NCBI GenBank assembly: GCA_003562475.1
Contig: PWUU01000077.1
Coordinates: forward strand, 1 to 64,000
DNA length: 64,000 nucleotides
Direction: 5' to 3'
DNA from: Dehalococcoidia bacterium
Lineage (GTDB): Bacteria; Chloroflexota; Dehalococcoidia; GIF9; AB-539-J10
A program made the position numbers and the translations under genes. The notes beneath the pieces are model-generated. The model made no database searches. It was not told the DNA's origin and saw only the letters and a program-made list of their open reading frames with translations. Within the stretch, counting starts at the first letter, position 1. Every line of letters begins with the position of its first letter. Positions 47,894-58,309 of the stretch are shown one piece after another.

Positions 47894-49165
47894 TCATCCG
47901 GGAGGTTGACGCGAGTCACGTGGCATGGCCGATGGCCTCGTTGCGAATAGCATCAGGACTACGGCTGTCACAAGTGCTGCCTGAACGAGAAGAAATGCCG
48001 TATGGTAACTCCCCGTAATGTCGTGTAGCACGCCCCCAAGCCAGGGTCCCAGGGCGCCTCCGATCGAAATGACGAGAATCATCGTGCCGTGAATGGCACC
48101 GTAGTTCCTGCCGTGAAAACGGTCGGCGACGGCTGCAAAACACGTGGGCGGAGATACGCCAAGGCCCCACCCGGCACATGCCGCGAACAGAAATGGGATC
48201 AGCGACGAGCCTGGGTCCGGCGGGATGCGGAGAAGAAGTATGCTTGAGGTAGTGACGAGGCAGCCTGCCACGAAGAAAGGGACTCTGCCCAATCGGTCGG
48301 ACAATAAACTCGATACATTTCCGGCGGCAAAGGCAACGCCATACACACTGAACATGCTTGCCGCCGTCATGGGATCATGTCCGATGTCCTGGAGCAGATA
48401 GACCTGGTGGGCGATGGTGACCTGCTGGGAAAACCCCATGTTGCAGAATCCGATGGCGAGGAACAATCGGAACGATCGTGTGCGGAGAGCCTCACGTATG
48501 GTCCATTGGTGCGTGTGGCGGTCGTGATCGGCAGATATGGCATCCGGCTGCTGTGCCTTCTCATCGCTATCGACCAGAGCCTGCTGTTGAGGGCTGCGGC
48601 GCATCAGAAAGAGGCTGATAGGCACGATAAGGACGATTGCGGCGAGGCCGATCTGTACATAGGCCATGCGCCAGCCGTAGTCGGAGATCAGCCACTGAAA
48701 TAGGGGTGCGGATACCAGGCTGATCCCGAAACCCGCACCCAGCAGGCCAAACAGCATGCCTCCGCGCTTGCTGCCGAACCAGTGGGATAGCACTGAGATG
48801 AGGGGCGTGAGGCCTATGAGACTAAGCCCGATCGCTACGAGGATGCCGTAGATGATATAGAAGAACCACACCGAGTTTGCCACACTGCACAGGGCGATGC
48901 CGCCGCCGACGACGAGACCGCCTGTTGCCAGTACATACTTTGGATGGAACCTGTCGGCGAGCCGCCCGGCGACTGGCGAGAACAGGCCGTAGGCCAGAAG
49001 CGTCACCGAGTACATCAATGCGGTGCCGCCTCGTGTCCAGCCGAAGTCCGAGACGATGACCGGATAGAACACCGAGAAGGTGTTACGCATGGCGTAACCA
49101 AGGAGCATGATGGCGAATCCGCCCGCAAGGACGATCCAGCCGTAGAAGAAAGGGGGACGGCGCAT
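47894..49165 (-). CDS. MFS transporter, OxlT/monocarboxylate-like
   Basis: 423 aa, twelve helices, starting RRPPFFYGWIVLAGGFAIML; loops GRLADRFHPKYVLATGG and LSHWFGSKRGGMLFGLLGAG. Paralogue of its upstream neighbour and of the 16.9-18.1 kb gene. Starts 4 bp after the neighbour's stop, whose GGGAGGT tail serves as a distant ribosome site, so the pair is coupled. Substrate unknown, organic acids likely. Confidence 0.88.
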   Translation of the reverse strand: MRRPPFFYGWIVLAGGFAIMLLGYAMRNTFSVFYPVIVSDFGWTRGGTALMYSVTLLAYGLFSPVAGRLADRFHPKYVLATGGLVVGGGIALCSVANSVWFFYIIYGILVAIGLSLIGLTPLISVLSHWFGSKRGGMLFGLLGAGFGISLVSAPLFQWLISDYGWRMAYVQIGLAAIVLIVPISLFLMRRSPQQQALVDSDEKAQQPDAISADHDRHTHQWTIREALRTRSFRLFLAIGFCNMGFSQQVTIAHQVYLLQDIGHDPMTAASMFSVYGVAFAAGNVSSLLSDRLGRVPFFVAGCLVTTSSILLLRIPPDPGSSLIPFLFAACAGWGLGVSPPTCFAAVADRFHGRNYGAIHGTMILVISIGGALGPWLGGVLHDITGSYHTAFLLVQAALVTAVVLMLFATRPSAMPRDSRQPPG

Positions 49166-49169
49166 CAGA

Positions 49170-50468
49170 TCAGCTGCTACCTCCCGGGCGCTGCGCGTTC
49201 AATGCAGCAACCGGCCTTAGCTTGCCCGGCGCAACGAGCGCCACAAGTATGGCGCCTGCCGCAAGCGCGGAGACGGCGATCGCCACTGCGGGCGAATAGC
49301 TTCCGGTCACGTCATGCATATACCCTGCGAACCATGGGCTAAAGGCGCCGCCGACTGAGAATCCCATGACCATGAACCCCTGGATGGCGCCGTAGCTGCG
49401 ACCTTGAAACAGATCAGCTACCGTTGCGAAGAAGGTCGTCACCGCAGCCCCCATACCCAGGCCGCAGAAGAACATGGAGAGGAATGCCAGCCATACATGC
49501 GATGGATCACGAATGAGGAACAACAGGGAGGTGGCCGCAGCGGCCATGAGGCAGCTGGGAATGAGGATTCGTTCGCGACCGAATCTGTCGGAGAGGTTGG
49601 CAAAGAGGTAGCCGATGGTGATGCCGACGCCGTACATGCTGAACGAGTTCGCGGCGAGCTGCGGAGCGAACCCGCTGTCGCGGAACAGATAGACACTGTG
49701 CGCGATGATCATCTGCTGCGCGAGGCCCATCAGGCATAAATTGAATGCAAACATGAGCCAGAACTGGCGCGTAGCCATTGCCCGTCGCAGCGTCCATTCG
49801 GTGCGCATCCATGCGGTCTCCATACGCGCCTGGACAGACCCGTCCGGCGGCAACGGCGGAACGAACACACCGTCTGGCGCTGTCCCCTTCTCCTGCGGTG
49901 TCCTGCGAATGAAGATGACGACGAGTGGTACAGCTATCGCGATGGCCAGCAGTCCTATCGTCAGGTACGCCTGTTGACGTCCGAGGCTGGAGATGAGCGA
50001 CTGGGCGATGGGCGCAAAGAGCAGGCTCAATCCGAAGCCCATGTTGAAGATACCGAAGGCGAGCGCGCGCCGCCGGACGAACCATCTCGCGATGAGTGCG
50101 CTCAATGGGGTGACTCCCGCCATGCTGAGGCCTGTGGCTGCCATTGCGCCGTACAGGAAATAGAAGTGCCACTGCTCGGTAGCCAGGCTGCACAGTACAA
50201 TGGCGCCGCCCATTATGCAGACGCCGGCCGATAGGACAAATCTCGGGTTGAACCGGTCGACCAGTCCTCCTGCGAGCGGTGCGGTGATGCCGTACACGAT
50301 GATGTTGATCGAAAACATGAGGGCGGTGTTGCCGCGTTCCCAGCCGAATTCATCAACGAGCACCGGGTAGAAAACCGAGAACGTGTTGCGCAACGTATAG
50401 CCGACCGCCATCAGAGTAAGCGCGACGGCGACTATCACCCAGCCGTAGAAGAAGCGTGACCGTTGCAT
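49170..50468 (-). CDS. MFS transporter, OxlT/monocarboxylate-like
   Basis: 432 aa, twelve helices: RSRFFYGWVIVAVALTLMAV, GGLVDRFNPRFVLSAGV, ARWFVRRRALAFGIFNMGFG. First gene of the tandem MFS pair. No clear Shine-Dalgarno; a TATGAT at 50507-50502 about 33 bp upstream could be a -10 box. Tandem duplication is evident from shared motifs and order. Confidence 0.88.
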   Translation of the reverse strand: MQRSRFFYGWVIVAVALTLMAVGYTLRNTFSVFYPVLVDEFGWERGNTALMFSINIIVYGITAPLAGGLVDRFNPRFVLSAGVCIMGGAIVLCSLATEQWHFYFLYGAMAATGLSMAGVTPLSALIARWFVRRRALAFGIFNMGFGLSLLFAPIAQSLISSLGRQQAYLTIGLLAIAIAVPLVVIFIRRTPQEKGTAPDGVFVPPLPPDGSVQARMETAWMRTEWTLRRAMATRQFWLMFAFNLCLMGLAQQMIIAHSVYLFRDSGFAPQLAANSFSMYGVGITIGYLFANLSDRFGRERILIPSCLMAAAATSLLFLIRDPSHVWLAFLSMFFCGLGMGAAVTTFFATVADLFQGRSYGAIQGFMVMGFSVGGAFSPWFAGYMHDVTGSYSPAVAIAVSALAAGAILVALVAPGKLRPVAALNAQRPGGSS

Positions 50469-50678
50469 TGCTCAACGTGGGGCGATGGACGATGGCGCGG
50501 CATCATAGACGAAGTCATCCAAGGGCTTTCCGTCGCGGGACTGCCAACAGACACCGACTCAAACCCGCGCCAGTATAGCACTTGCCCACTGCCCTCACAA
50601 TCCTGGTGTAGCTCAGATAAGGATGTGCAGAGGTGCGGCTGACCTGCGTGCTGATGCTCGCGTGCAGAAGCGTTCCGG

Positions 50679-53600
50679 TTAGTTGCGTGGGGATAGTTCA
50701 TGCACGATACCGGGACTGGTAAAGATCAGAATCAGTCGAATACGCGAAGGCATGATGTGCAGGATACGGGAAAGAGCTCTTCGGTAGAGCTCCATCTGCA
50801 GGCGGTACAGTGCTGCTCGCTGCGGCACGCCTGCCGCGGGGATCTCGTCGGTCTTGAAGTCGTAGATGGTTGCCGTTCGAGGAGTATCGTCTGTGTTGTG
50901 CTCGATGACGACACGATCGAACGTGCCGGTGACCCACTTGTCCTCCAGGACGACGTCGAACGGCCGTTCACGCCATAGCGTGACCCTGCCGTCGGGCCTG
51001 CGCAGTATCGAGCGCATGCTGGGGTGTGCCATCGCGGTGCGGAAATGGTGCAACGCCCTTTTCCGCGTGTCCTCATCGAGGCTGCGGCCGCCGTCCCACT
51101 GCGAGACAATGATGGGGACCTCCACCTCATCGTCCCAGGCTACCAGTCGGAACAGCTCGTGCACTGCCGCGGCGGCGTCGAGTCTTTGTCGCCTTTCCGG
51201 GTCGAACAATCTCGCCGCTTCTTTCTCTGCGTCGTCGGCATCGGAGGGGCGCACGGCGACGAGTCTCCCGTGTGCCGCGGGTGCGGCTTCTCCCGGAACA
51301 ACCTGTGTCACCACTGGCTCGGGCATCTTCTTCAGGTGTGGCAGCGATTCGTACCATTTCTGGTTGCCCGCCGTGTGCAGGCATGTATACACGCTGCCGC
51401 CGACGTTGTATGGATTGCCGCCAGCCTCGGTTGGCTTCGTTCCACCCGTGAGCTGCCGCTTCAGGAATGCTGCCTGCGTGAATGAGGAGGCCGTCTTCCC
51501 CGGGTATGACGTGACGATGTACAGCGCTCGCTTGGCGCGTGTCATTGCTACGTAGAGGAGACAGAGCGATTCGAGGGCGGCGTCCTCTTCCATCTTCGCA
51601 AGCTGCGCCGCCAGCACCGGGTCGGCCATGGCAACATCGCGCCGAGGCAGCTCGAGCGCCCACAGCGGCTGGTTCGTGAGAGGATCGCGCGCGAGCACAA
51701 ACGATGTGTCGCGGGCTTTCGACATGCTGAGCCTGTCGTCCAGCTCCGGCAGTATCACCACATCGAACTCAAGTCCCTTCGCCTGGTGCACGGTCATCAC
51801 TCGAACCGCATCGTCGGCAGCCTGCTCGTGCAACTCGTAGTCGTCGACGAAATCGAGGAACTCGTCGCAGTCCCGGCTGCCCGTTGCGTCGAACTCGGTC
51901 GCCGCGGCGAGGAGTTCGCCAAGTCTTTTCCTGCCGTACGCGTCGAGCGTGGTGACTGAATCCAGCCGCCTGCTCCAGTCGCGCAGAAGCGCCTCGAATC
52001 CATGGGCCTGTATGCAGCGAAGCAGGTGACGCGACAGCGCGTCGCGCGTATGGCGGTCATTCCCCAGCGCCGAATTGATCGGGCTCATCTGCAGGTGGCG
52101 CCAGGCGAACGTGTTGCCTGGATGTCCGGCGAGCGTGACGAGCGACAGCAGCACTACCACCACCGGGTTGTCCTTGATGGCGGCCCTGCCCTCGTGGATG
52201 ACGGTCATGTTGGGGCACTCTCTGCGGAGGAGGTCGACCACCGCCTTTCCCTGGTCGTTTGTACGCACCAGGACCGCTGCCGTGAGCGGCGCGACGTCAT
52301 CTCCGGGCGCTCTTCTGCGCGTCGGGTCGATATCGCGGAGCAGTCCCGCGGCCAGACGGTACCGGTCCTCCGGTCGTGGCCTGAGCTCGCCGCCGTCGCA
52401 TGGTGGCTCGAGCAGCATCATGCACCCGGTCTCCGGGTCGGTGTGGATGGTCGTGTGTTCCTCGAACCTCCACCGTCCTGGGAGTCCTTTCGGAAGGTCA
52501 GGCTCGCCCGGGATCTCGCGAAACACCGTGTTGACCGTGTCGACTACGGGTTGTGCGGACCGGCGCGAAAGCTGCAGCACGTCCTGTTCGATGATCGGAT
52601 AGCGGTGCAGCAGCATGTCGAACAGCTCTGGGTTGCCGCCCCGCCATCCGTAGATAGCCTGCTTCACATCGCCGACGTAGAAGAAGCTCCTCGTGCCCGT
52701 GTCATCCTGGAGCACCTCATCGATGAGGTTCCCGAGCACATCCCACTGGAGGTCGCTCGTGTCCTGGAACTCGTCCAGCAGCCAGTGCCAGAGGTGCGCA
52801 TCGAGCCGGTAGTCGATGTAGAGCCGGGATGTCTCGTGTGCCGCCGTCGCCGAACCGGTGAGTGCTGCGCCCGAGCCTGCCATGCCGCGGCCTGTAAGCA
52901 GGTGCTGCACGTCTGCAAAGGTGAGGCGTCCCTCCCTGTGTGCGGCCTCGTCGTATAGCGTGTCGTACATATCGATGACGTGGTAAATGCCTCGCGTCCG
53001 CGCCATCGCAGCCCTGAGTTCCGTCGCGATGACGTATTTCATAAGCGCGAGCGCCTGGCGGGCGGCATCACCCGTGAGGTCGTATTCCGTCCTGTTGAGT
53101 TTGACCGTGCCGCAGCCCGACATGAGGTCGCCGGCGCAGGCGAGAAGCTTATCCATCATGTACCTGAGCGGGCCGTCCCACCGGGAGTACGCGGTGTGAC
53201 GCGCGGCTGCACTGGCGAAATCGGAGAAGCGGTCGTGATGCGCATCCGACAGACCCGGTGCGGTGATGCACGCGAGGAACCGCTTCGCCACATCATTGAC
53301 GTCGTCAACCGGTTCCAGCCACGGACTGCCGTTCGGCCAGATGGCGGACGGCTCGCCCCAGCGATCTGCCTCCGGCAGCACGCGGTAGTGCTCCTGGTAT
53401 GCGGCAATGAAATCCGATAGTGGCGCCTCCACTCCCTTGCCGGAGCGACCGGTACGCGCCTGCTCGAATGCGCTCAGGAACCGGCGGCGGTCAGCGCTGG
53501 TGGGGTCGCCTGCAAACATCTGGTCCAGTATGCGGCGGCGGAAGCTCTGTGTTGCCGCGTTGTCTCCTTCCATCAGCTCGAACGAAGATGGTATTCCCAA

Positions 53601-53966
53601 CTCCAGCGGGAAGCACTTGACTACTTTGACCGCGAAGCTGTCGATCGTCCCGATGTGGAGCCGGTGGATGCTCTCCAGGAGGCGACGCAGCATAGTGACA
53701 TAATCGCACATGGTTATCCGGGGAGCGCCGGCGCCGAGGTGGGAGGTGGTCTGTGTCGCTGCACTCTCGCTCAGGCAGGCTGCTGAGATGTACCCTGTGA
53801 TGGCGTCGAATATCTCTCCTGCGGCCTTGCGGGTGAATGTCAGCGCCACTATCTCATCGGGAGAGACGCCCTCGGAGAGCAGTCGGATGTACCGGTGCGC
53901 TAGCCTGAAGGTCTTGCCCGAGCCGGCGGATGCACGGATCGCGAGAAACGCCGGTGCTACGGACAT
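50679..53966 (-). CDS. addA: AddA/RecB-like UvrD-family helicase-nuclease
   Basis: 1095 aa. N-terminal Walker A IRASAGSGKTFRLAHRYI, motif Ia ALTFTRKAAGEI, motif II LLDEFQDTSDLQWDVLG, motif III FFYVGDVKQAIYGWRGG, motif V/VI VMTVHQAKGLEFDVVI and LLYVAMTRAKRALYIV. The C-terminal PD-(D/E)XK nuclease has IYDFKTDEIP and YRLQMELYRRAL. Overlaps the upstream addB by 10 bp. The pair resects double-strand breaks and can degrade foreign DNA. Family is certain; the gene name follows the partner architecture. Confidence 0.88.
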   Translation of the reverse strand: MSVAPAFLAIRASAGSGKTFRLAHRYIRLLSEGVSPDEIVALTFTRKAAGEIFDAITGYISAACLSESAATQTTSHLGAGAPRITMCDYVTMLRRLLESIHRLHIGTIDSFAVKVVKCFPLELGIPSSFELMEGDNAATQSFRRRILDQMFAGDPTSADRRRFLSAFEQARTGRSGKGVEAPLSDFIAAYQEHYRVLPEADRWGEPSAIWPNGSPWLEPVDDVNDVAKRFLACITAPGLSDAHHDRFSDFASAAARHTAYSRWDGPLRYMMDKLLACAGDLMSGCGTVKLNRTEYDLTGDAARQALALMKYVIATELRAAMARTRGIYHVIDMYDTLYDEAAHREGRLTFADVQHLLTGRGMAGSGAALTGSATAAHETSRLYIDYRLDAHLWHWLLDEFQDTSDLQWDVLGNLIDEVLQDDTGTRSFFYVGDVKQAIYGWRGGNPELFDMLLHRYPIIEQDVLQLSRRSAQPVVDTVNTVFREIPGEPDLPKGLPGRWRFEEHTTIHTDPETGCMMLLEPPCDGGELRPRPEDRYRLAAGLLRDIDPTRRRAPGDDVAPLTAAVLVRTNDQGKAVVDLLRRECPNMTVIHEGRAAIKDNPVVVVLLSLVTLAGHPGNTFAWRHLQMSPINSALGNDRHTRDALSRHLLRCIQAHGFEALLRDWSRRLDSVTTLDAYGRKRLGELLAAATEFDATGSRDCDEFLDFVDDYELHEQAADDAVRVMTVHQAKGLEFDVVILPELDDRLSMSKARDTSFVLARDPLTNQPLWALELPRRDVAMADPVLAAQLAKMEEDAALESLCLLYVAMTRAKRALYIVTSYPGKTASSFTQAAFLKRQLTGGTKPTEAGGNPYNVGGSVYTCLHTAGNQKWYESLPHLKKMPEPVVTQVVPGEAAPAAHGRLVAVRPSDADDAEKEAARLFDPERRQRLDAAAAVHELFRLVAWDDEVEVPIIVSQWDGGRSLDEDTRKRALHHFRTAMAHPSMRSILRRPDGRVTLWRERPFDVVLEDKWVTGTFDRVVIEHNTDDTPRTATIYDFKTDEIPAAGVPQRAALYRLQMELYRRALSRILHIMPSRIRLILIFTSPGIVHELSPRN

Positions 53967-56803
53967 GCCGTGTCCCCCTTGTCCCTGGCGGCGAGCGAGC
54001 CGGGATCGATTGTCGTGTCGTTCAGGCCTCCGGGAAACAGGGACTCGAAGTCGTCGAAATCAACCCTCTCAGCCGGGGGCCAGAATACGCCCCTCTGGAT
54101 GTCCTTCGCAGCAGCCTCTGCGCACGCGTATGCAGCGGCCGTGAGGCTGCTGTCCAAGCCCTCCCATGTAACCACACCGGTCGTGGCCGGGTCCGCAGGA
54201 AGATTAAAGTACCCGACGGTGACAGGCCCGGCACGGCGGACAGGCTCCGGGATCATGAGCGCGTAGAGTGGAAGCTGAAGGTCTATCCAGCGTTTGGGCT
54301 TGCCCTCGCCTTTGAATTGCGTGTAGGGCAGGGCCGTCTCGCGCCACGTGTCGAGGTGTGCCTGCTCCGGTGTCTTGCCGTTTTCGGATGCCTTGTAATC
54401 GAGCACCCGTATCTCTCCGGTCTCGATATTGCGGTCGATACGGTCGATGCGACCCCGTACAACAAGACCGTCGAGCACGCACGTGAACGACTCCTCGTGG
54501 CCGACGATTCGCCAGCCGTCGGCGACTGATCGGGCCTGCTCCCGTGCTGCCGCCGCCAGTCGGTCGCGTGCTTCGTCGAGCTGTATTGAGATGTTGAGGG
54601 GGAGTGATGAGCCGAGCCTGTCGGCCACCCACTCATCAGTCCTCGCGACAAGGTGCTTGCTGAGGAGTCTCGCATCGTCGCACTCCTTCATACGCTCGTC
54701 GGCCGCCATGGCATTCATGACGTGGTGCACCAACGAGCCGAAGTCGAGCGCGTCCAGTTCCCGCTTGCGGTCGTCGAGCGTCTCCATCCTGAGCACGTGC
54801 TTCAGGTAGAACCTGAACGGACAGGCGATGTAGTCGCGCAGCCCCACTACCGACACATGTGTGAGTGCCGGTGGAGCGCCCTGCAGTGGCGCATCGGCCT
54901 TGAACCTGAAGCTGACGGTCGAGGGAACGCTCGCGCGACTGTCCGCGGATGGCCCGAACAATCGTGAGGCGCGCTCCGGAAGCTCGGCATCGCTGCACCT
55001 GAACAGGATGCGGGATGGCAGCAGCGGGTCCCCACTGGCGGTTGTCTTTGCGGCGAGGAGCATCACCCGGCCATCTGCCCGGCGCGACTCGACGAGCGAG
55101 CGCGTGAGATACACGTCACGCCCGTATCGGTCGTCGTTCGTTCTGATTCTGATAGCCGCGCGAAGCGACTCGGGCAGGAAGGTCTCGTTGCTCAGTCGAG
55201 CGGGCACCTTGCCCTCGTTCATGCCGGTGACGACCACATGAGTGGCGTCATTCCACTGGAGCTCGAGCCAGCCCTCCAGGTCGATGGAGTCGCGGGGCCG
55301 CTGGGGCACAAACCTGGCGTCTCCCAGTTGGTCCAGCAGCATATCGAACACCTCGGCATCGGTGAATCCGAGGGCGCGGAGCGATGAGCCGGGCGAGGCC
55401 CGCAGCGCCTCGTCAACACGCACGGCAACTGCCCTGAATGCGTCGTCATCCGGCGAATCGTACTCGAGTTCCCGGTGTGCGAACACGGTCTGCAGGAACT
55501 GCCGGATGCGTGTTTCGATCGGCTCACTGGTCGAGCCAAACGATAGTTTCGCAACTATGTGTATGGCCTGCTGCAGGCTCGTGAGCCGCGATGCCGGAAG
55601 CTCGGCCGTGAACGCACCCTCGCGGAAACGCCTGAGCATATCGCCGGCCGTCGTGGGCAGGTAGTGATTCTGATATGCATCGAGTTCCTGGAGCAGCCTG
55701 TCTGCGCGCAGTGCAGACGAGGCTGAGAGATAGTCGAGTACGTCTGCGTTTCGGAGGAGCGTGGCGAGCGAGCGGTAGCTGCCGTCGGAGATGAGGTCGC
55801 GATACGCGCGCAACAGCTGCGCCAATGGAGTTGTTGCGACGGATACGCCGTTGGGATCGAATGCAGCGAGTCCGGCTTCTTCCAGTTCAGCTTCAAGGTA
55901 TGGTGCGACCTCCGGGTCGAGTATGCCGACCGCGACGTCGGCGCCGTGACTCTTGACGTGGTGCACGACGTATGCGCTCTCGGTTGCGGACGAGCCTGCG
56001 AGGACGAGGGTGTCGTTGATGTCCGGTATCTCGATCGTCTCACTGCGCCAGTCGGCAGCCAGAGGGCGTCCCCACCCGTCGAACATGGCGGCGTACTCAT
56101 CCGGCGCGTGTATGAGCACGGTTGTCTCGACCGTCTGTGCAACTGTTGAGAGCGCCTGCAGTGCGAGGGGCGCAGGGTCGGTGACACACGCGACAACGAC
56201 TCGTTCGATGCCGGGGGGAATCGCTGGATTCGTCGCCGCCTGGAGACTCGCCTGTCCGGGCTCCTGTTCTCCGGTGGCCGCACGATAGCGCGCTACGTAG
56301 AGATCTTCGAGGCGGGCCATATCCTCCCAGCGCTGGCGTTCTTCGAGTCGGTCACCGTGTGACTGCAGGACGTCCCTGATGGTGCGTCCGTGCTCGAGCA
56401 GTTCGCGGCGCAGCGAGTGCAGCAGCTGGCCCGTGCTGCGCGCCCACGCGAACGTGCGCAATGGTGGCTTCGGGAACAGCCCCGGGTAGTGCGCCGGATC
56501 GATATCGAGAAAAAGTCGCGTCCAGACTGCCAAGACATCGAGCCTCTGTCGTGTGTCATCTGTCTCGAGCGTCGCAATGAGCGAAGGAGGCGTCACTACC
56601 CGCGGCGGAAGCAGATAAGTGTTCTTCTCGTGACAGACGACGGCGAGCGCCTCGCGCAGACGGCGACCGGCGTGCCTGGTGGGCACTACCACCAGAGTCG
56701 ACCGCAGGTCGACAGGTCCTTCGGAAGCGTCACGTATGAGGTGGTCACGGACCCGTCGCAGTGCAGGTGCATCCCATCCGAGGAAGTGGCGTTCGACCGT
56801 CAT
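53957..56803 (-). CDS. addB: AddB-like PD-(D/E)XK nuclease/inactivated helicase subunit
   Basis: 948 aa. The N-terminus has helicase-like STLVVVPTRHAGRRLREAL without an intact Walker A. The middle carries HVVVTGMNEGKVPARLSNETF. The end is a RecB-type nuclease: YIACPFRFYLKHVLRM, RIDRIDRNIETGEIRVLDYK and WIDLQLPLYALM. Only one of the cysteines expected of an AddB iron-sulfur clamp is obvious. ATG 56803 has GGAGG 7 bp upstream; ATG 56809 is too close to it. Confidence 0.82.
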   Translation of the reverse strand: MTVERHFLGWDAPALRRVRDHLIRDASEGPVDLRSTLVVVPTRHAGRRLREALAVVCHEKNTYLLPPRVVTPPSLIATLETDDTRQRLDVLAVWTRLFLDIDPAHYPGLFPKPPLRTFAWARSTGQLLHSLRRELLEHGRTIRDVLQSHGDRLEERQRWEDMARLEDLYVARYRAATGEQEPGQASLQAATNPAIPPGIERVVVACVTDPAPLALQALSTVAQTVETTVLIHAPDEYAAMFDGWGRPLAADWRSETIEIPDINDTLVLAGSSATESAYVVHHVKSHGADVAVGILDPEVAPYLEAELEEAGLAAFDPNGVSVATTPLAQLLRAYRDLISDGSYRSLATLLRNADVLDYLSASSALRADRLLQELDAYQNHYLPTTAGDMLRRFREGAFTAELPASRLTSLQQAIHIVAKLSFGSTSEPIETRIRQFLQTVFAHRELEYDSPDDDAFRAVAVRVDEALRASPGSSLRALGFTDAEVFDMLLDQLGDARFVPQRPRDSIDLEGWLELQWNDATHVVVTGMNEGKVPARLSNETFLPESLRAAIRIRTNDDRYGRDVYLTRSLVESRRADGRVMLLAAKTTASGDPLLPSRILFRCSDAELPERASRLFGPSADSRASVPSTVSFRFKADAPLQGAPPALTHVSVVGLRDYIACPFRFYLKHVLRMETLDDRKRELDALDFGSLVHHVMNAMAADERMKECDDARLLSKHLVARTDEWVADRLGSSLPLNISIQLDEARDRLAAAAREQARSVADGWRIVGHEESFTCVLDGLVVRGRIDRIDRNIETGEIRVLDYKASENGKTPEQAHLDTWRETALPYTQFKGEGKPKRWIDLQLPLYALMIPEPVRRAGPVTVGYFNLPADPATTGVVTWEGLDSSLTAAAYACAEAAAKDIQRGVFWPPAERVDFDDFESLFPGGLNDTTIDPGSLAARDKGDTACP

Positions 56804-56893
56804 GACCATGCCTCCAGCGCGACCCGAGGTGGCCGGTCGCGTCGCCTGGCCTTGCCCATGGTACCACGGGCGGAGCCGGCTTCGTCCGTGTCG

Positions 56894-57244
56894 CTACAGC
56901 GGGCAGCAGCAATCTTCACCGCGCAGCGGCACCAGGCAGATGAACTGGAGATTTTCGGTGCCGGTGTTCAGCAGCTGGTGCTGCTCGTTGGGAGAAATGA
57001 GGAGAGCGGAGCCCCGGCCAAACAGTACATCGCCTCGGGGGGCTTTGAGTACGCCTGTTCCCTTGAGTATGAGGATTTCGTGCTCGAAATCGTGAGCGTG
57101 ATTCGAGCTGCCTCCGCCGGGGGGTATATCGAAGATGCGCATCGCGAAGGTTGGGGCGCCTTCTTTCTGCCCGAACACAACGCGCTTCTGCGCTCCCTCG
57201 CCATAGGGTACCGATGGTATGTCGTCGATGTGACGTATGAGCAC
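56894..57244 (-). CDS. Cupin-domain protein
   Basis: 116 aa from GTG 57244 with GGAGGG before it; the frame extends to 57304 without similarity. Cupin motifs NHAHDFEHEILILKGTG (His ligands and Glu) and LISPNEQHQLLNTG. PPGGGSSNHAHDFEHE is typical of metal-binding cupins. Last gene of the panB-like cluster. Confidence 0.8.
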   Translation of the reverse strand: MLIRHIDDIPSVPYGEGAQKRVVFGQKEGAPTFAMRIFDIPPGGGSSNHAHDFEHEILILKGTGVLKAPRGDVLFGRGSALLISPNEQHQLLNTGTENLQFICLVPLRGEDCCCPL

Positions 57245-57300
57245 GTGATTCCCTCCATCGTAATGAACTGCAGTGCATGAGCGGCTCCGCGCGGATGCGG

Positions 57301-58245
57301 TCACGTGCCGCGGGTCGTCGCCACGAAATCCGCAACGGCATCGTCCAGCCCGTATCGCGGCTGCCAGCCCCAGTCGGCACGCGCAAGGCTGTCGTCAAGC
57401 TCTTGCGGGATCGACTTGATGAATGCGGTGATCTGCTCGTCCGGTTCAAACGTGATGTGGGCGTCGGGCATCTGACGCATGATCGCGTCTCTCAGTTCTT
57501 GGGCCGTAACGACGAAGCCGCGCAGGCTGTAACATCGCCGGGTGAGCGAGGCGTTGTCGGCGGTTGCGATGTCCGCGAGGCTCCGTGCGGCGTCGCGTAT
57601 GTACAGCACACCGGTCGGCGTCTCCGGCGCAACCCGCATGGCGTAGGGTCTTCCGAGGGCGGCCTCTTCGATTGCCAGCGACGTGTATGCGGTCCAGCCA
57701 GACGATGCCGCGCGGCCGAGTCCAAAAATAGGTGGAAAGCGGACTGCCCGGAAATCGAGCTTGAAGCGACGATGGTAGTACTCGCCCAATCGTTCGCTGC
57801 AGACCTTGCTGACGCCGTACATCCCGGTTGGGTGCTGGGCGAAGTCGTTGGGCACGAGCTCGCGAGGCGCATCGGGTCCGTACGAAGCAATGCTGCTGGC
57901 GTAGATCACGCGATCGACGTTGAACAGGCGTGAGGCCTCGAGCACGTTGTAAGTGCCGGTGATGTTTGCCTCGAATGCTGCCTGCGGCATAGACTCGCTT
58001 GCAGGGGGAAGTATGGCGCCGGAATGAATGATGTGGTCCGGCTTCGTGTCTGCGATTGTGCCTGTAACCTCGGCCCAGTTGGCGAGCGACCCCTGCACGG
58101 CGGACACCTGATTGCCGGCTTGCTGCAAGAATGCGTCGTCCGAGACGATATCGAAGAGCGTGATGTCGTGCCCCGCCTCGGCCAGCATAAGTGTTAGATA
58201 CCTGCCGATGAATCCGAACCCTCCGGTAATCAGCGTACGTGTCAT
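57301..58245 (-). CDS. NAD-dependent epimerase/dehydratase (SDR)
   Basis: 314 aa extended SDR: GGFGFIGRYLTLML for NAD, VIYASSIASYGPDAP and YGVSKVCSERLGEYY (YxxxK). GVLYIRDAARSLADI is near the substrate side. Members act on nucleotide sugars or on small hydroxyacids; given the cluster, a non-sugar substrate is possible. Confidence 0.88.
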   Translation of the reverse strand: MTRTLITGGFGFIGRYLTLMLAEAGHDITLFDIVSDDAFLQQAGNQVSAVQGSLANWAEVTGTIADTKPDHIIHSGAILPPASESMPQAAFEANITGTYNVLEASRLFNVDRVIYASSIASYGPDAPRELVPNDFAQHPTGMYGVSKVCSERLGEYYHRRFKLDFRAVRFPPIFGLGRAASSGWTAYTSLAIEEAALGRPYAMRVAPETPTGVLYIRDAARSLADIATADNASLTRRCYSLRGFVVTAQELRDAIMRQMPDAHITFEPDEQITAFIKSIPQELDDSLARADWGWQPRYGLDDAVADFVATTRGT

Positions 58246-58309
58246 AAGACAGCCTCCATGGCGAGCAAATGGGAGGATACGGTGTCGTCTTGCCCCTGTC
58301 TGAGTCCTG

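Noticed and set aside
50469-50678. tRNA-like string GGTGTAGCTCAGATAAGG near 50606
   Set aside because: Resembles a D arm, but no anticodon arm, T arm or acceptor stem can be formed around it.
50679-56803. Helicase-nuclease pair as a new phage-defence system
   Set aside because: Motifs and gene order fit the ordinary AddAB-type recombination nuclease; no defence genes adjoin it.
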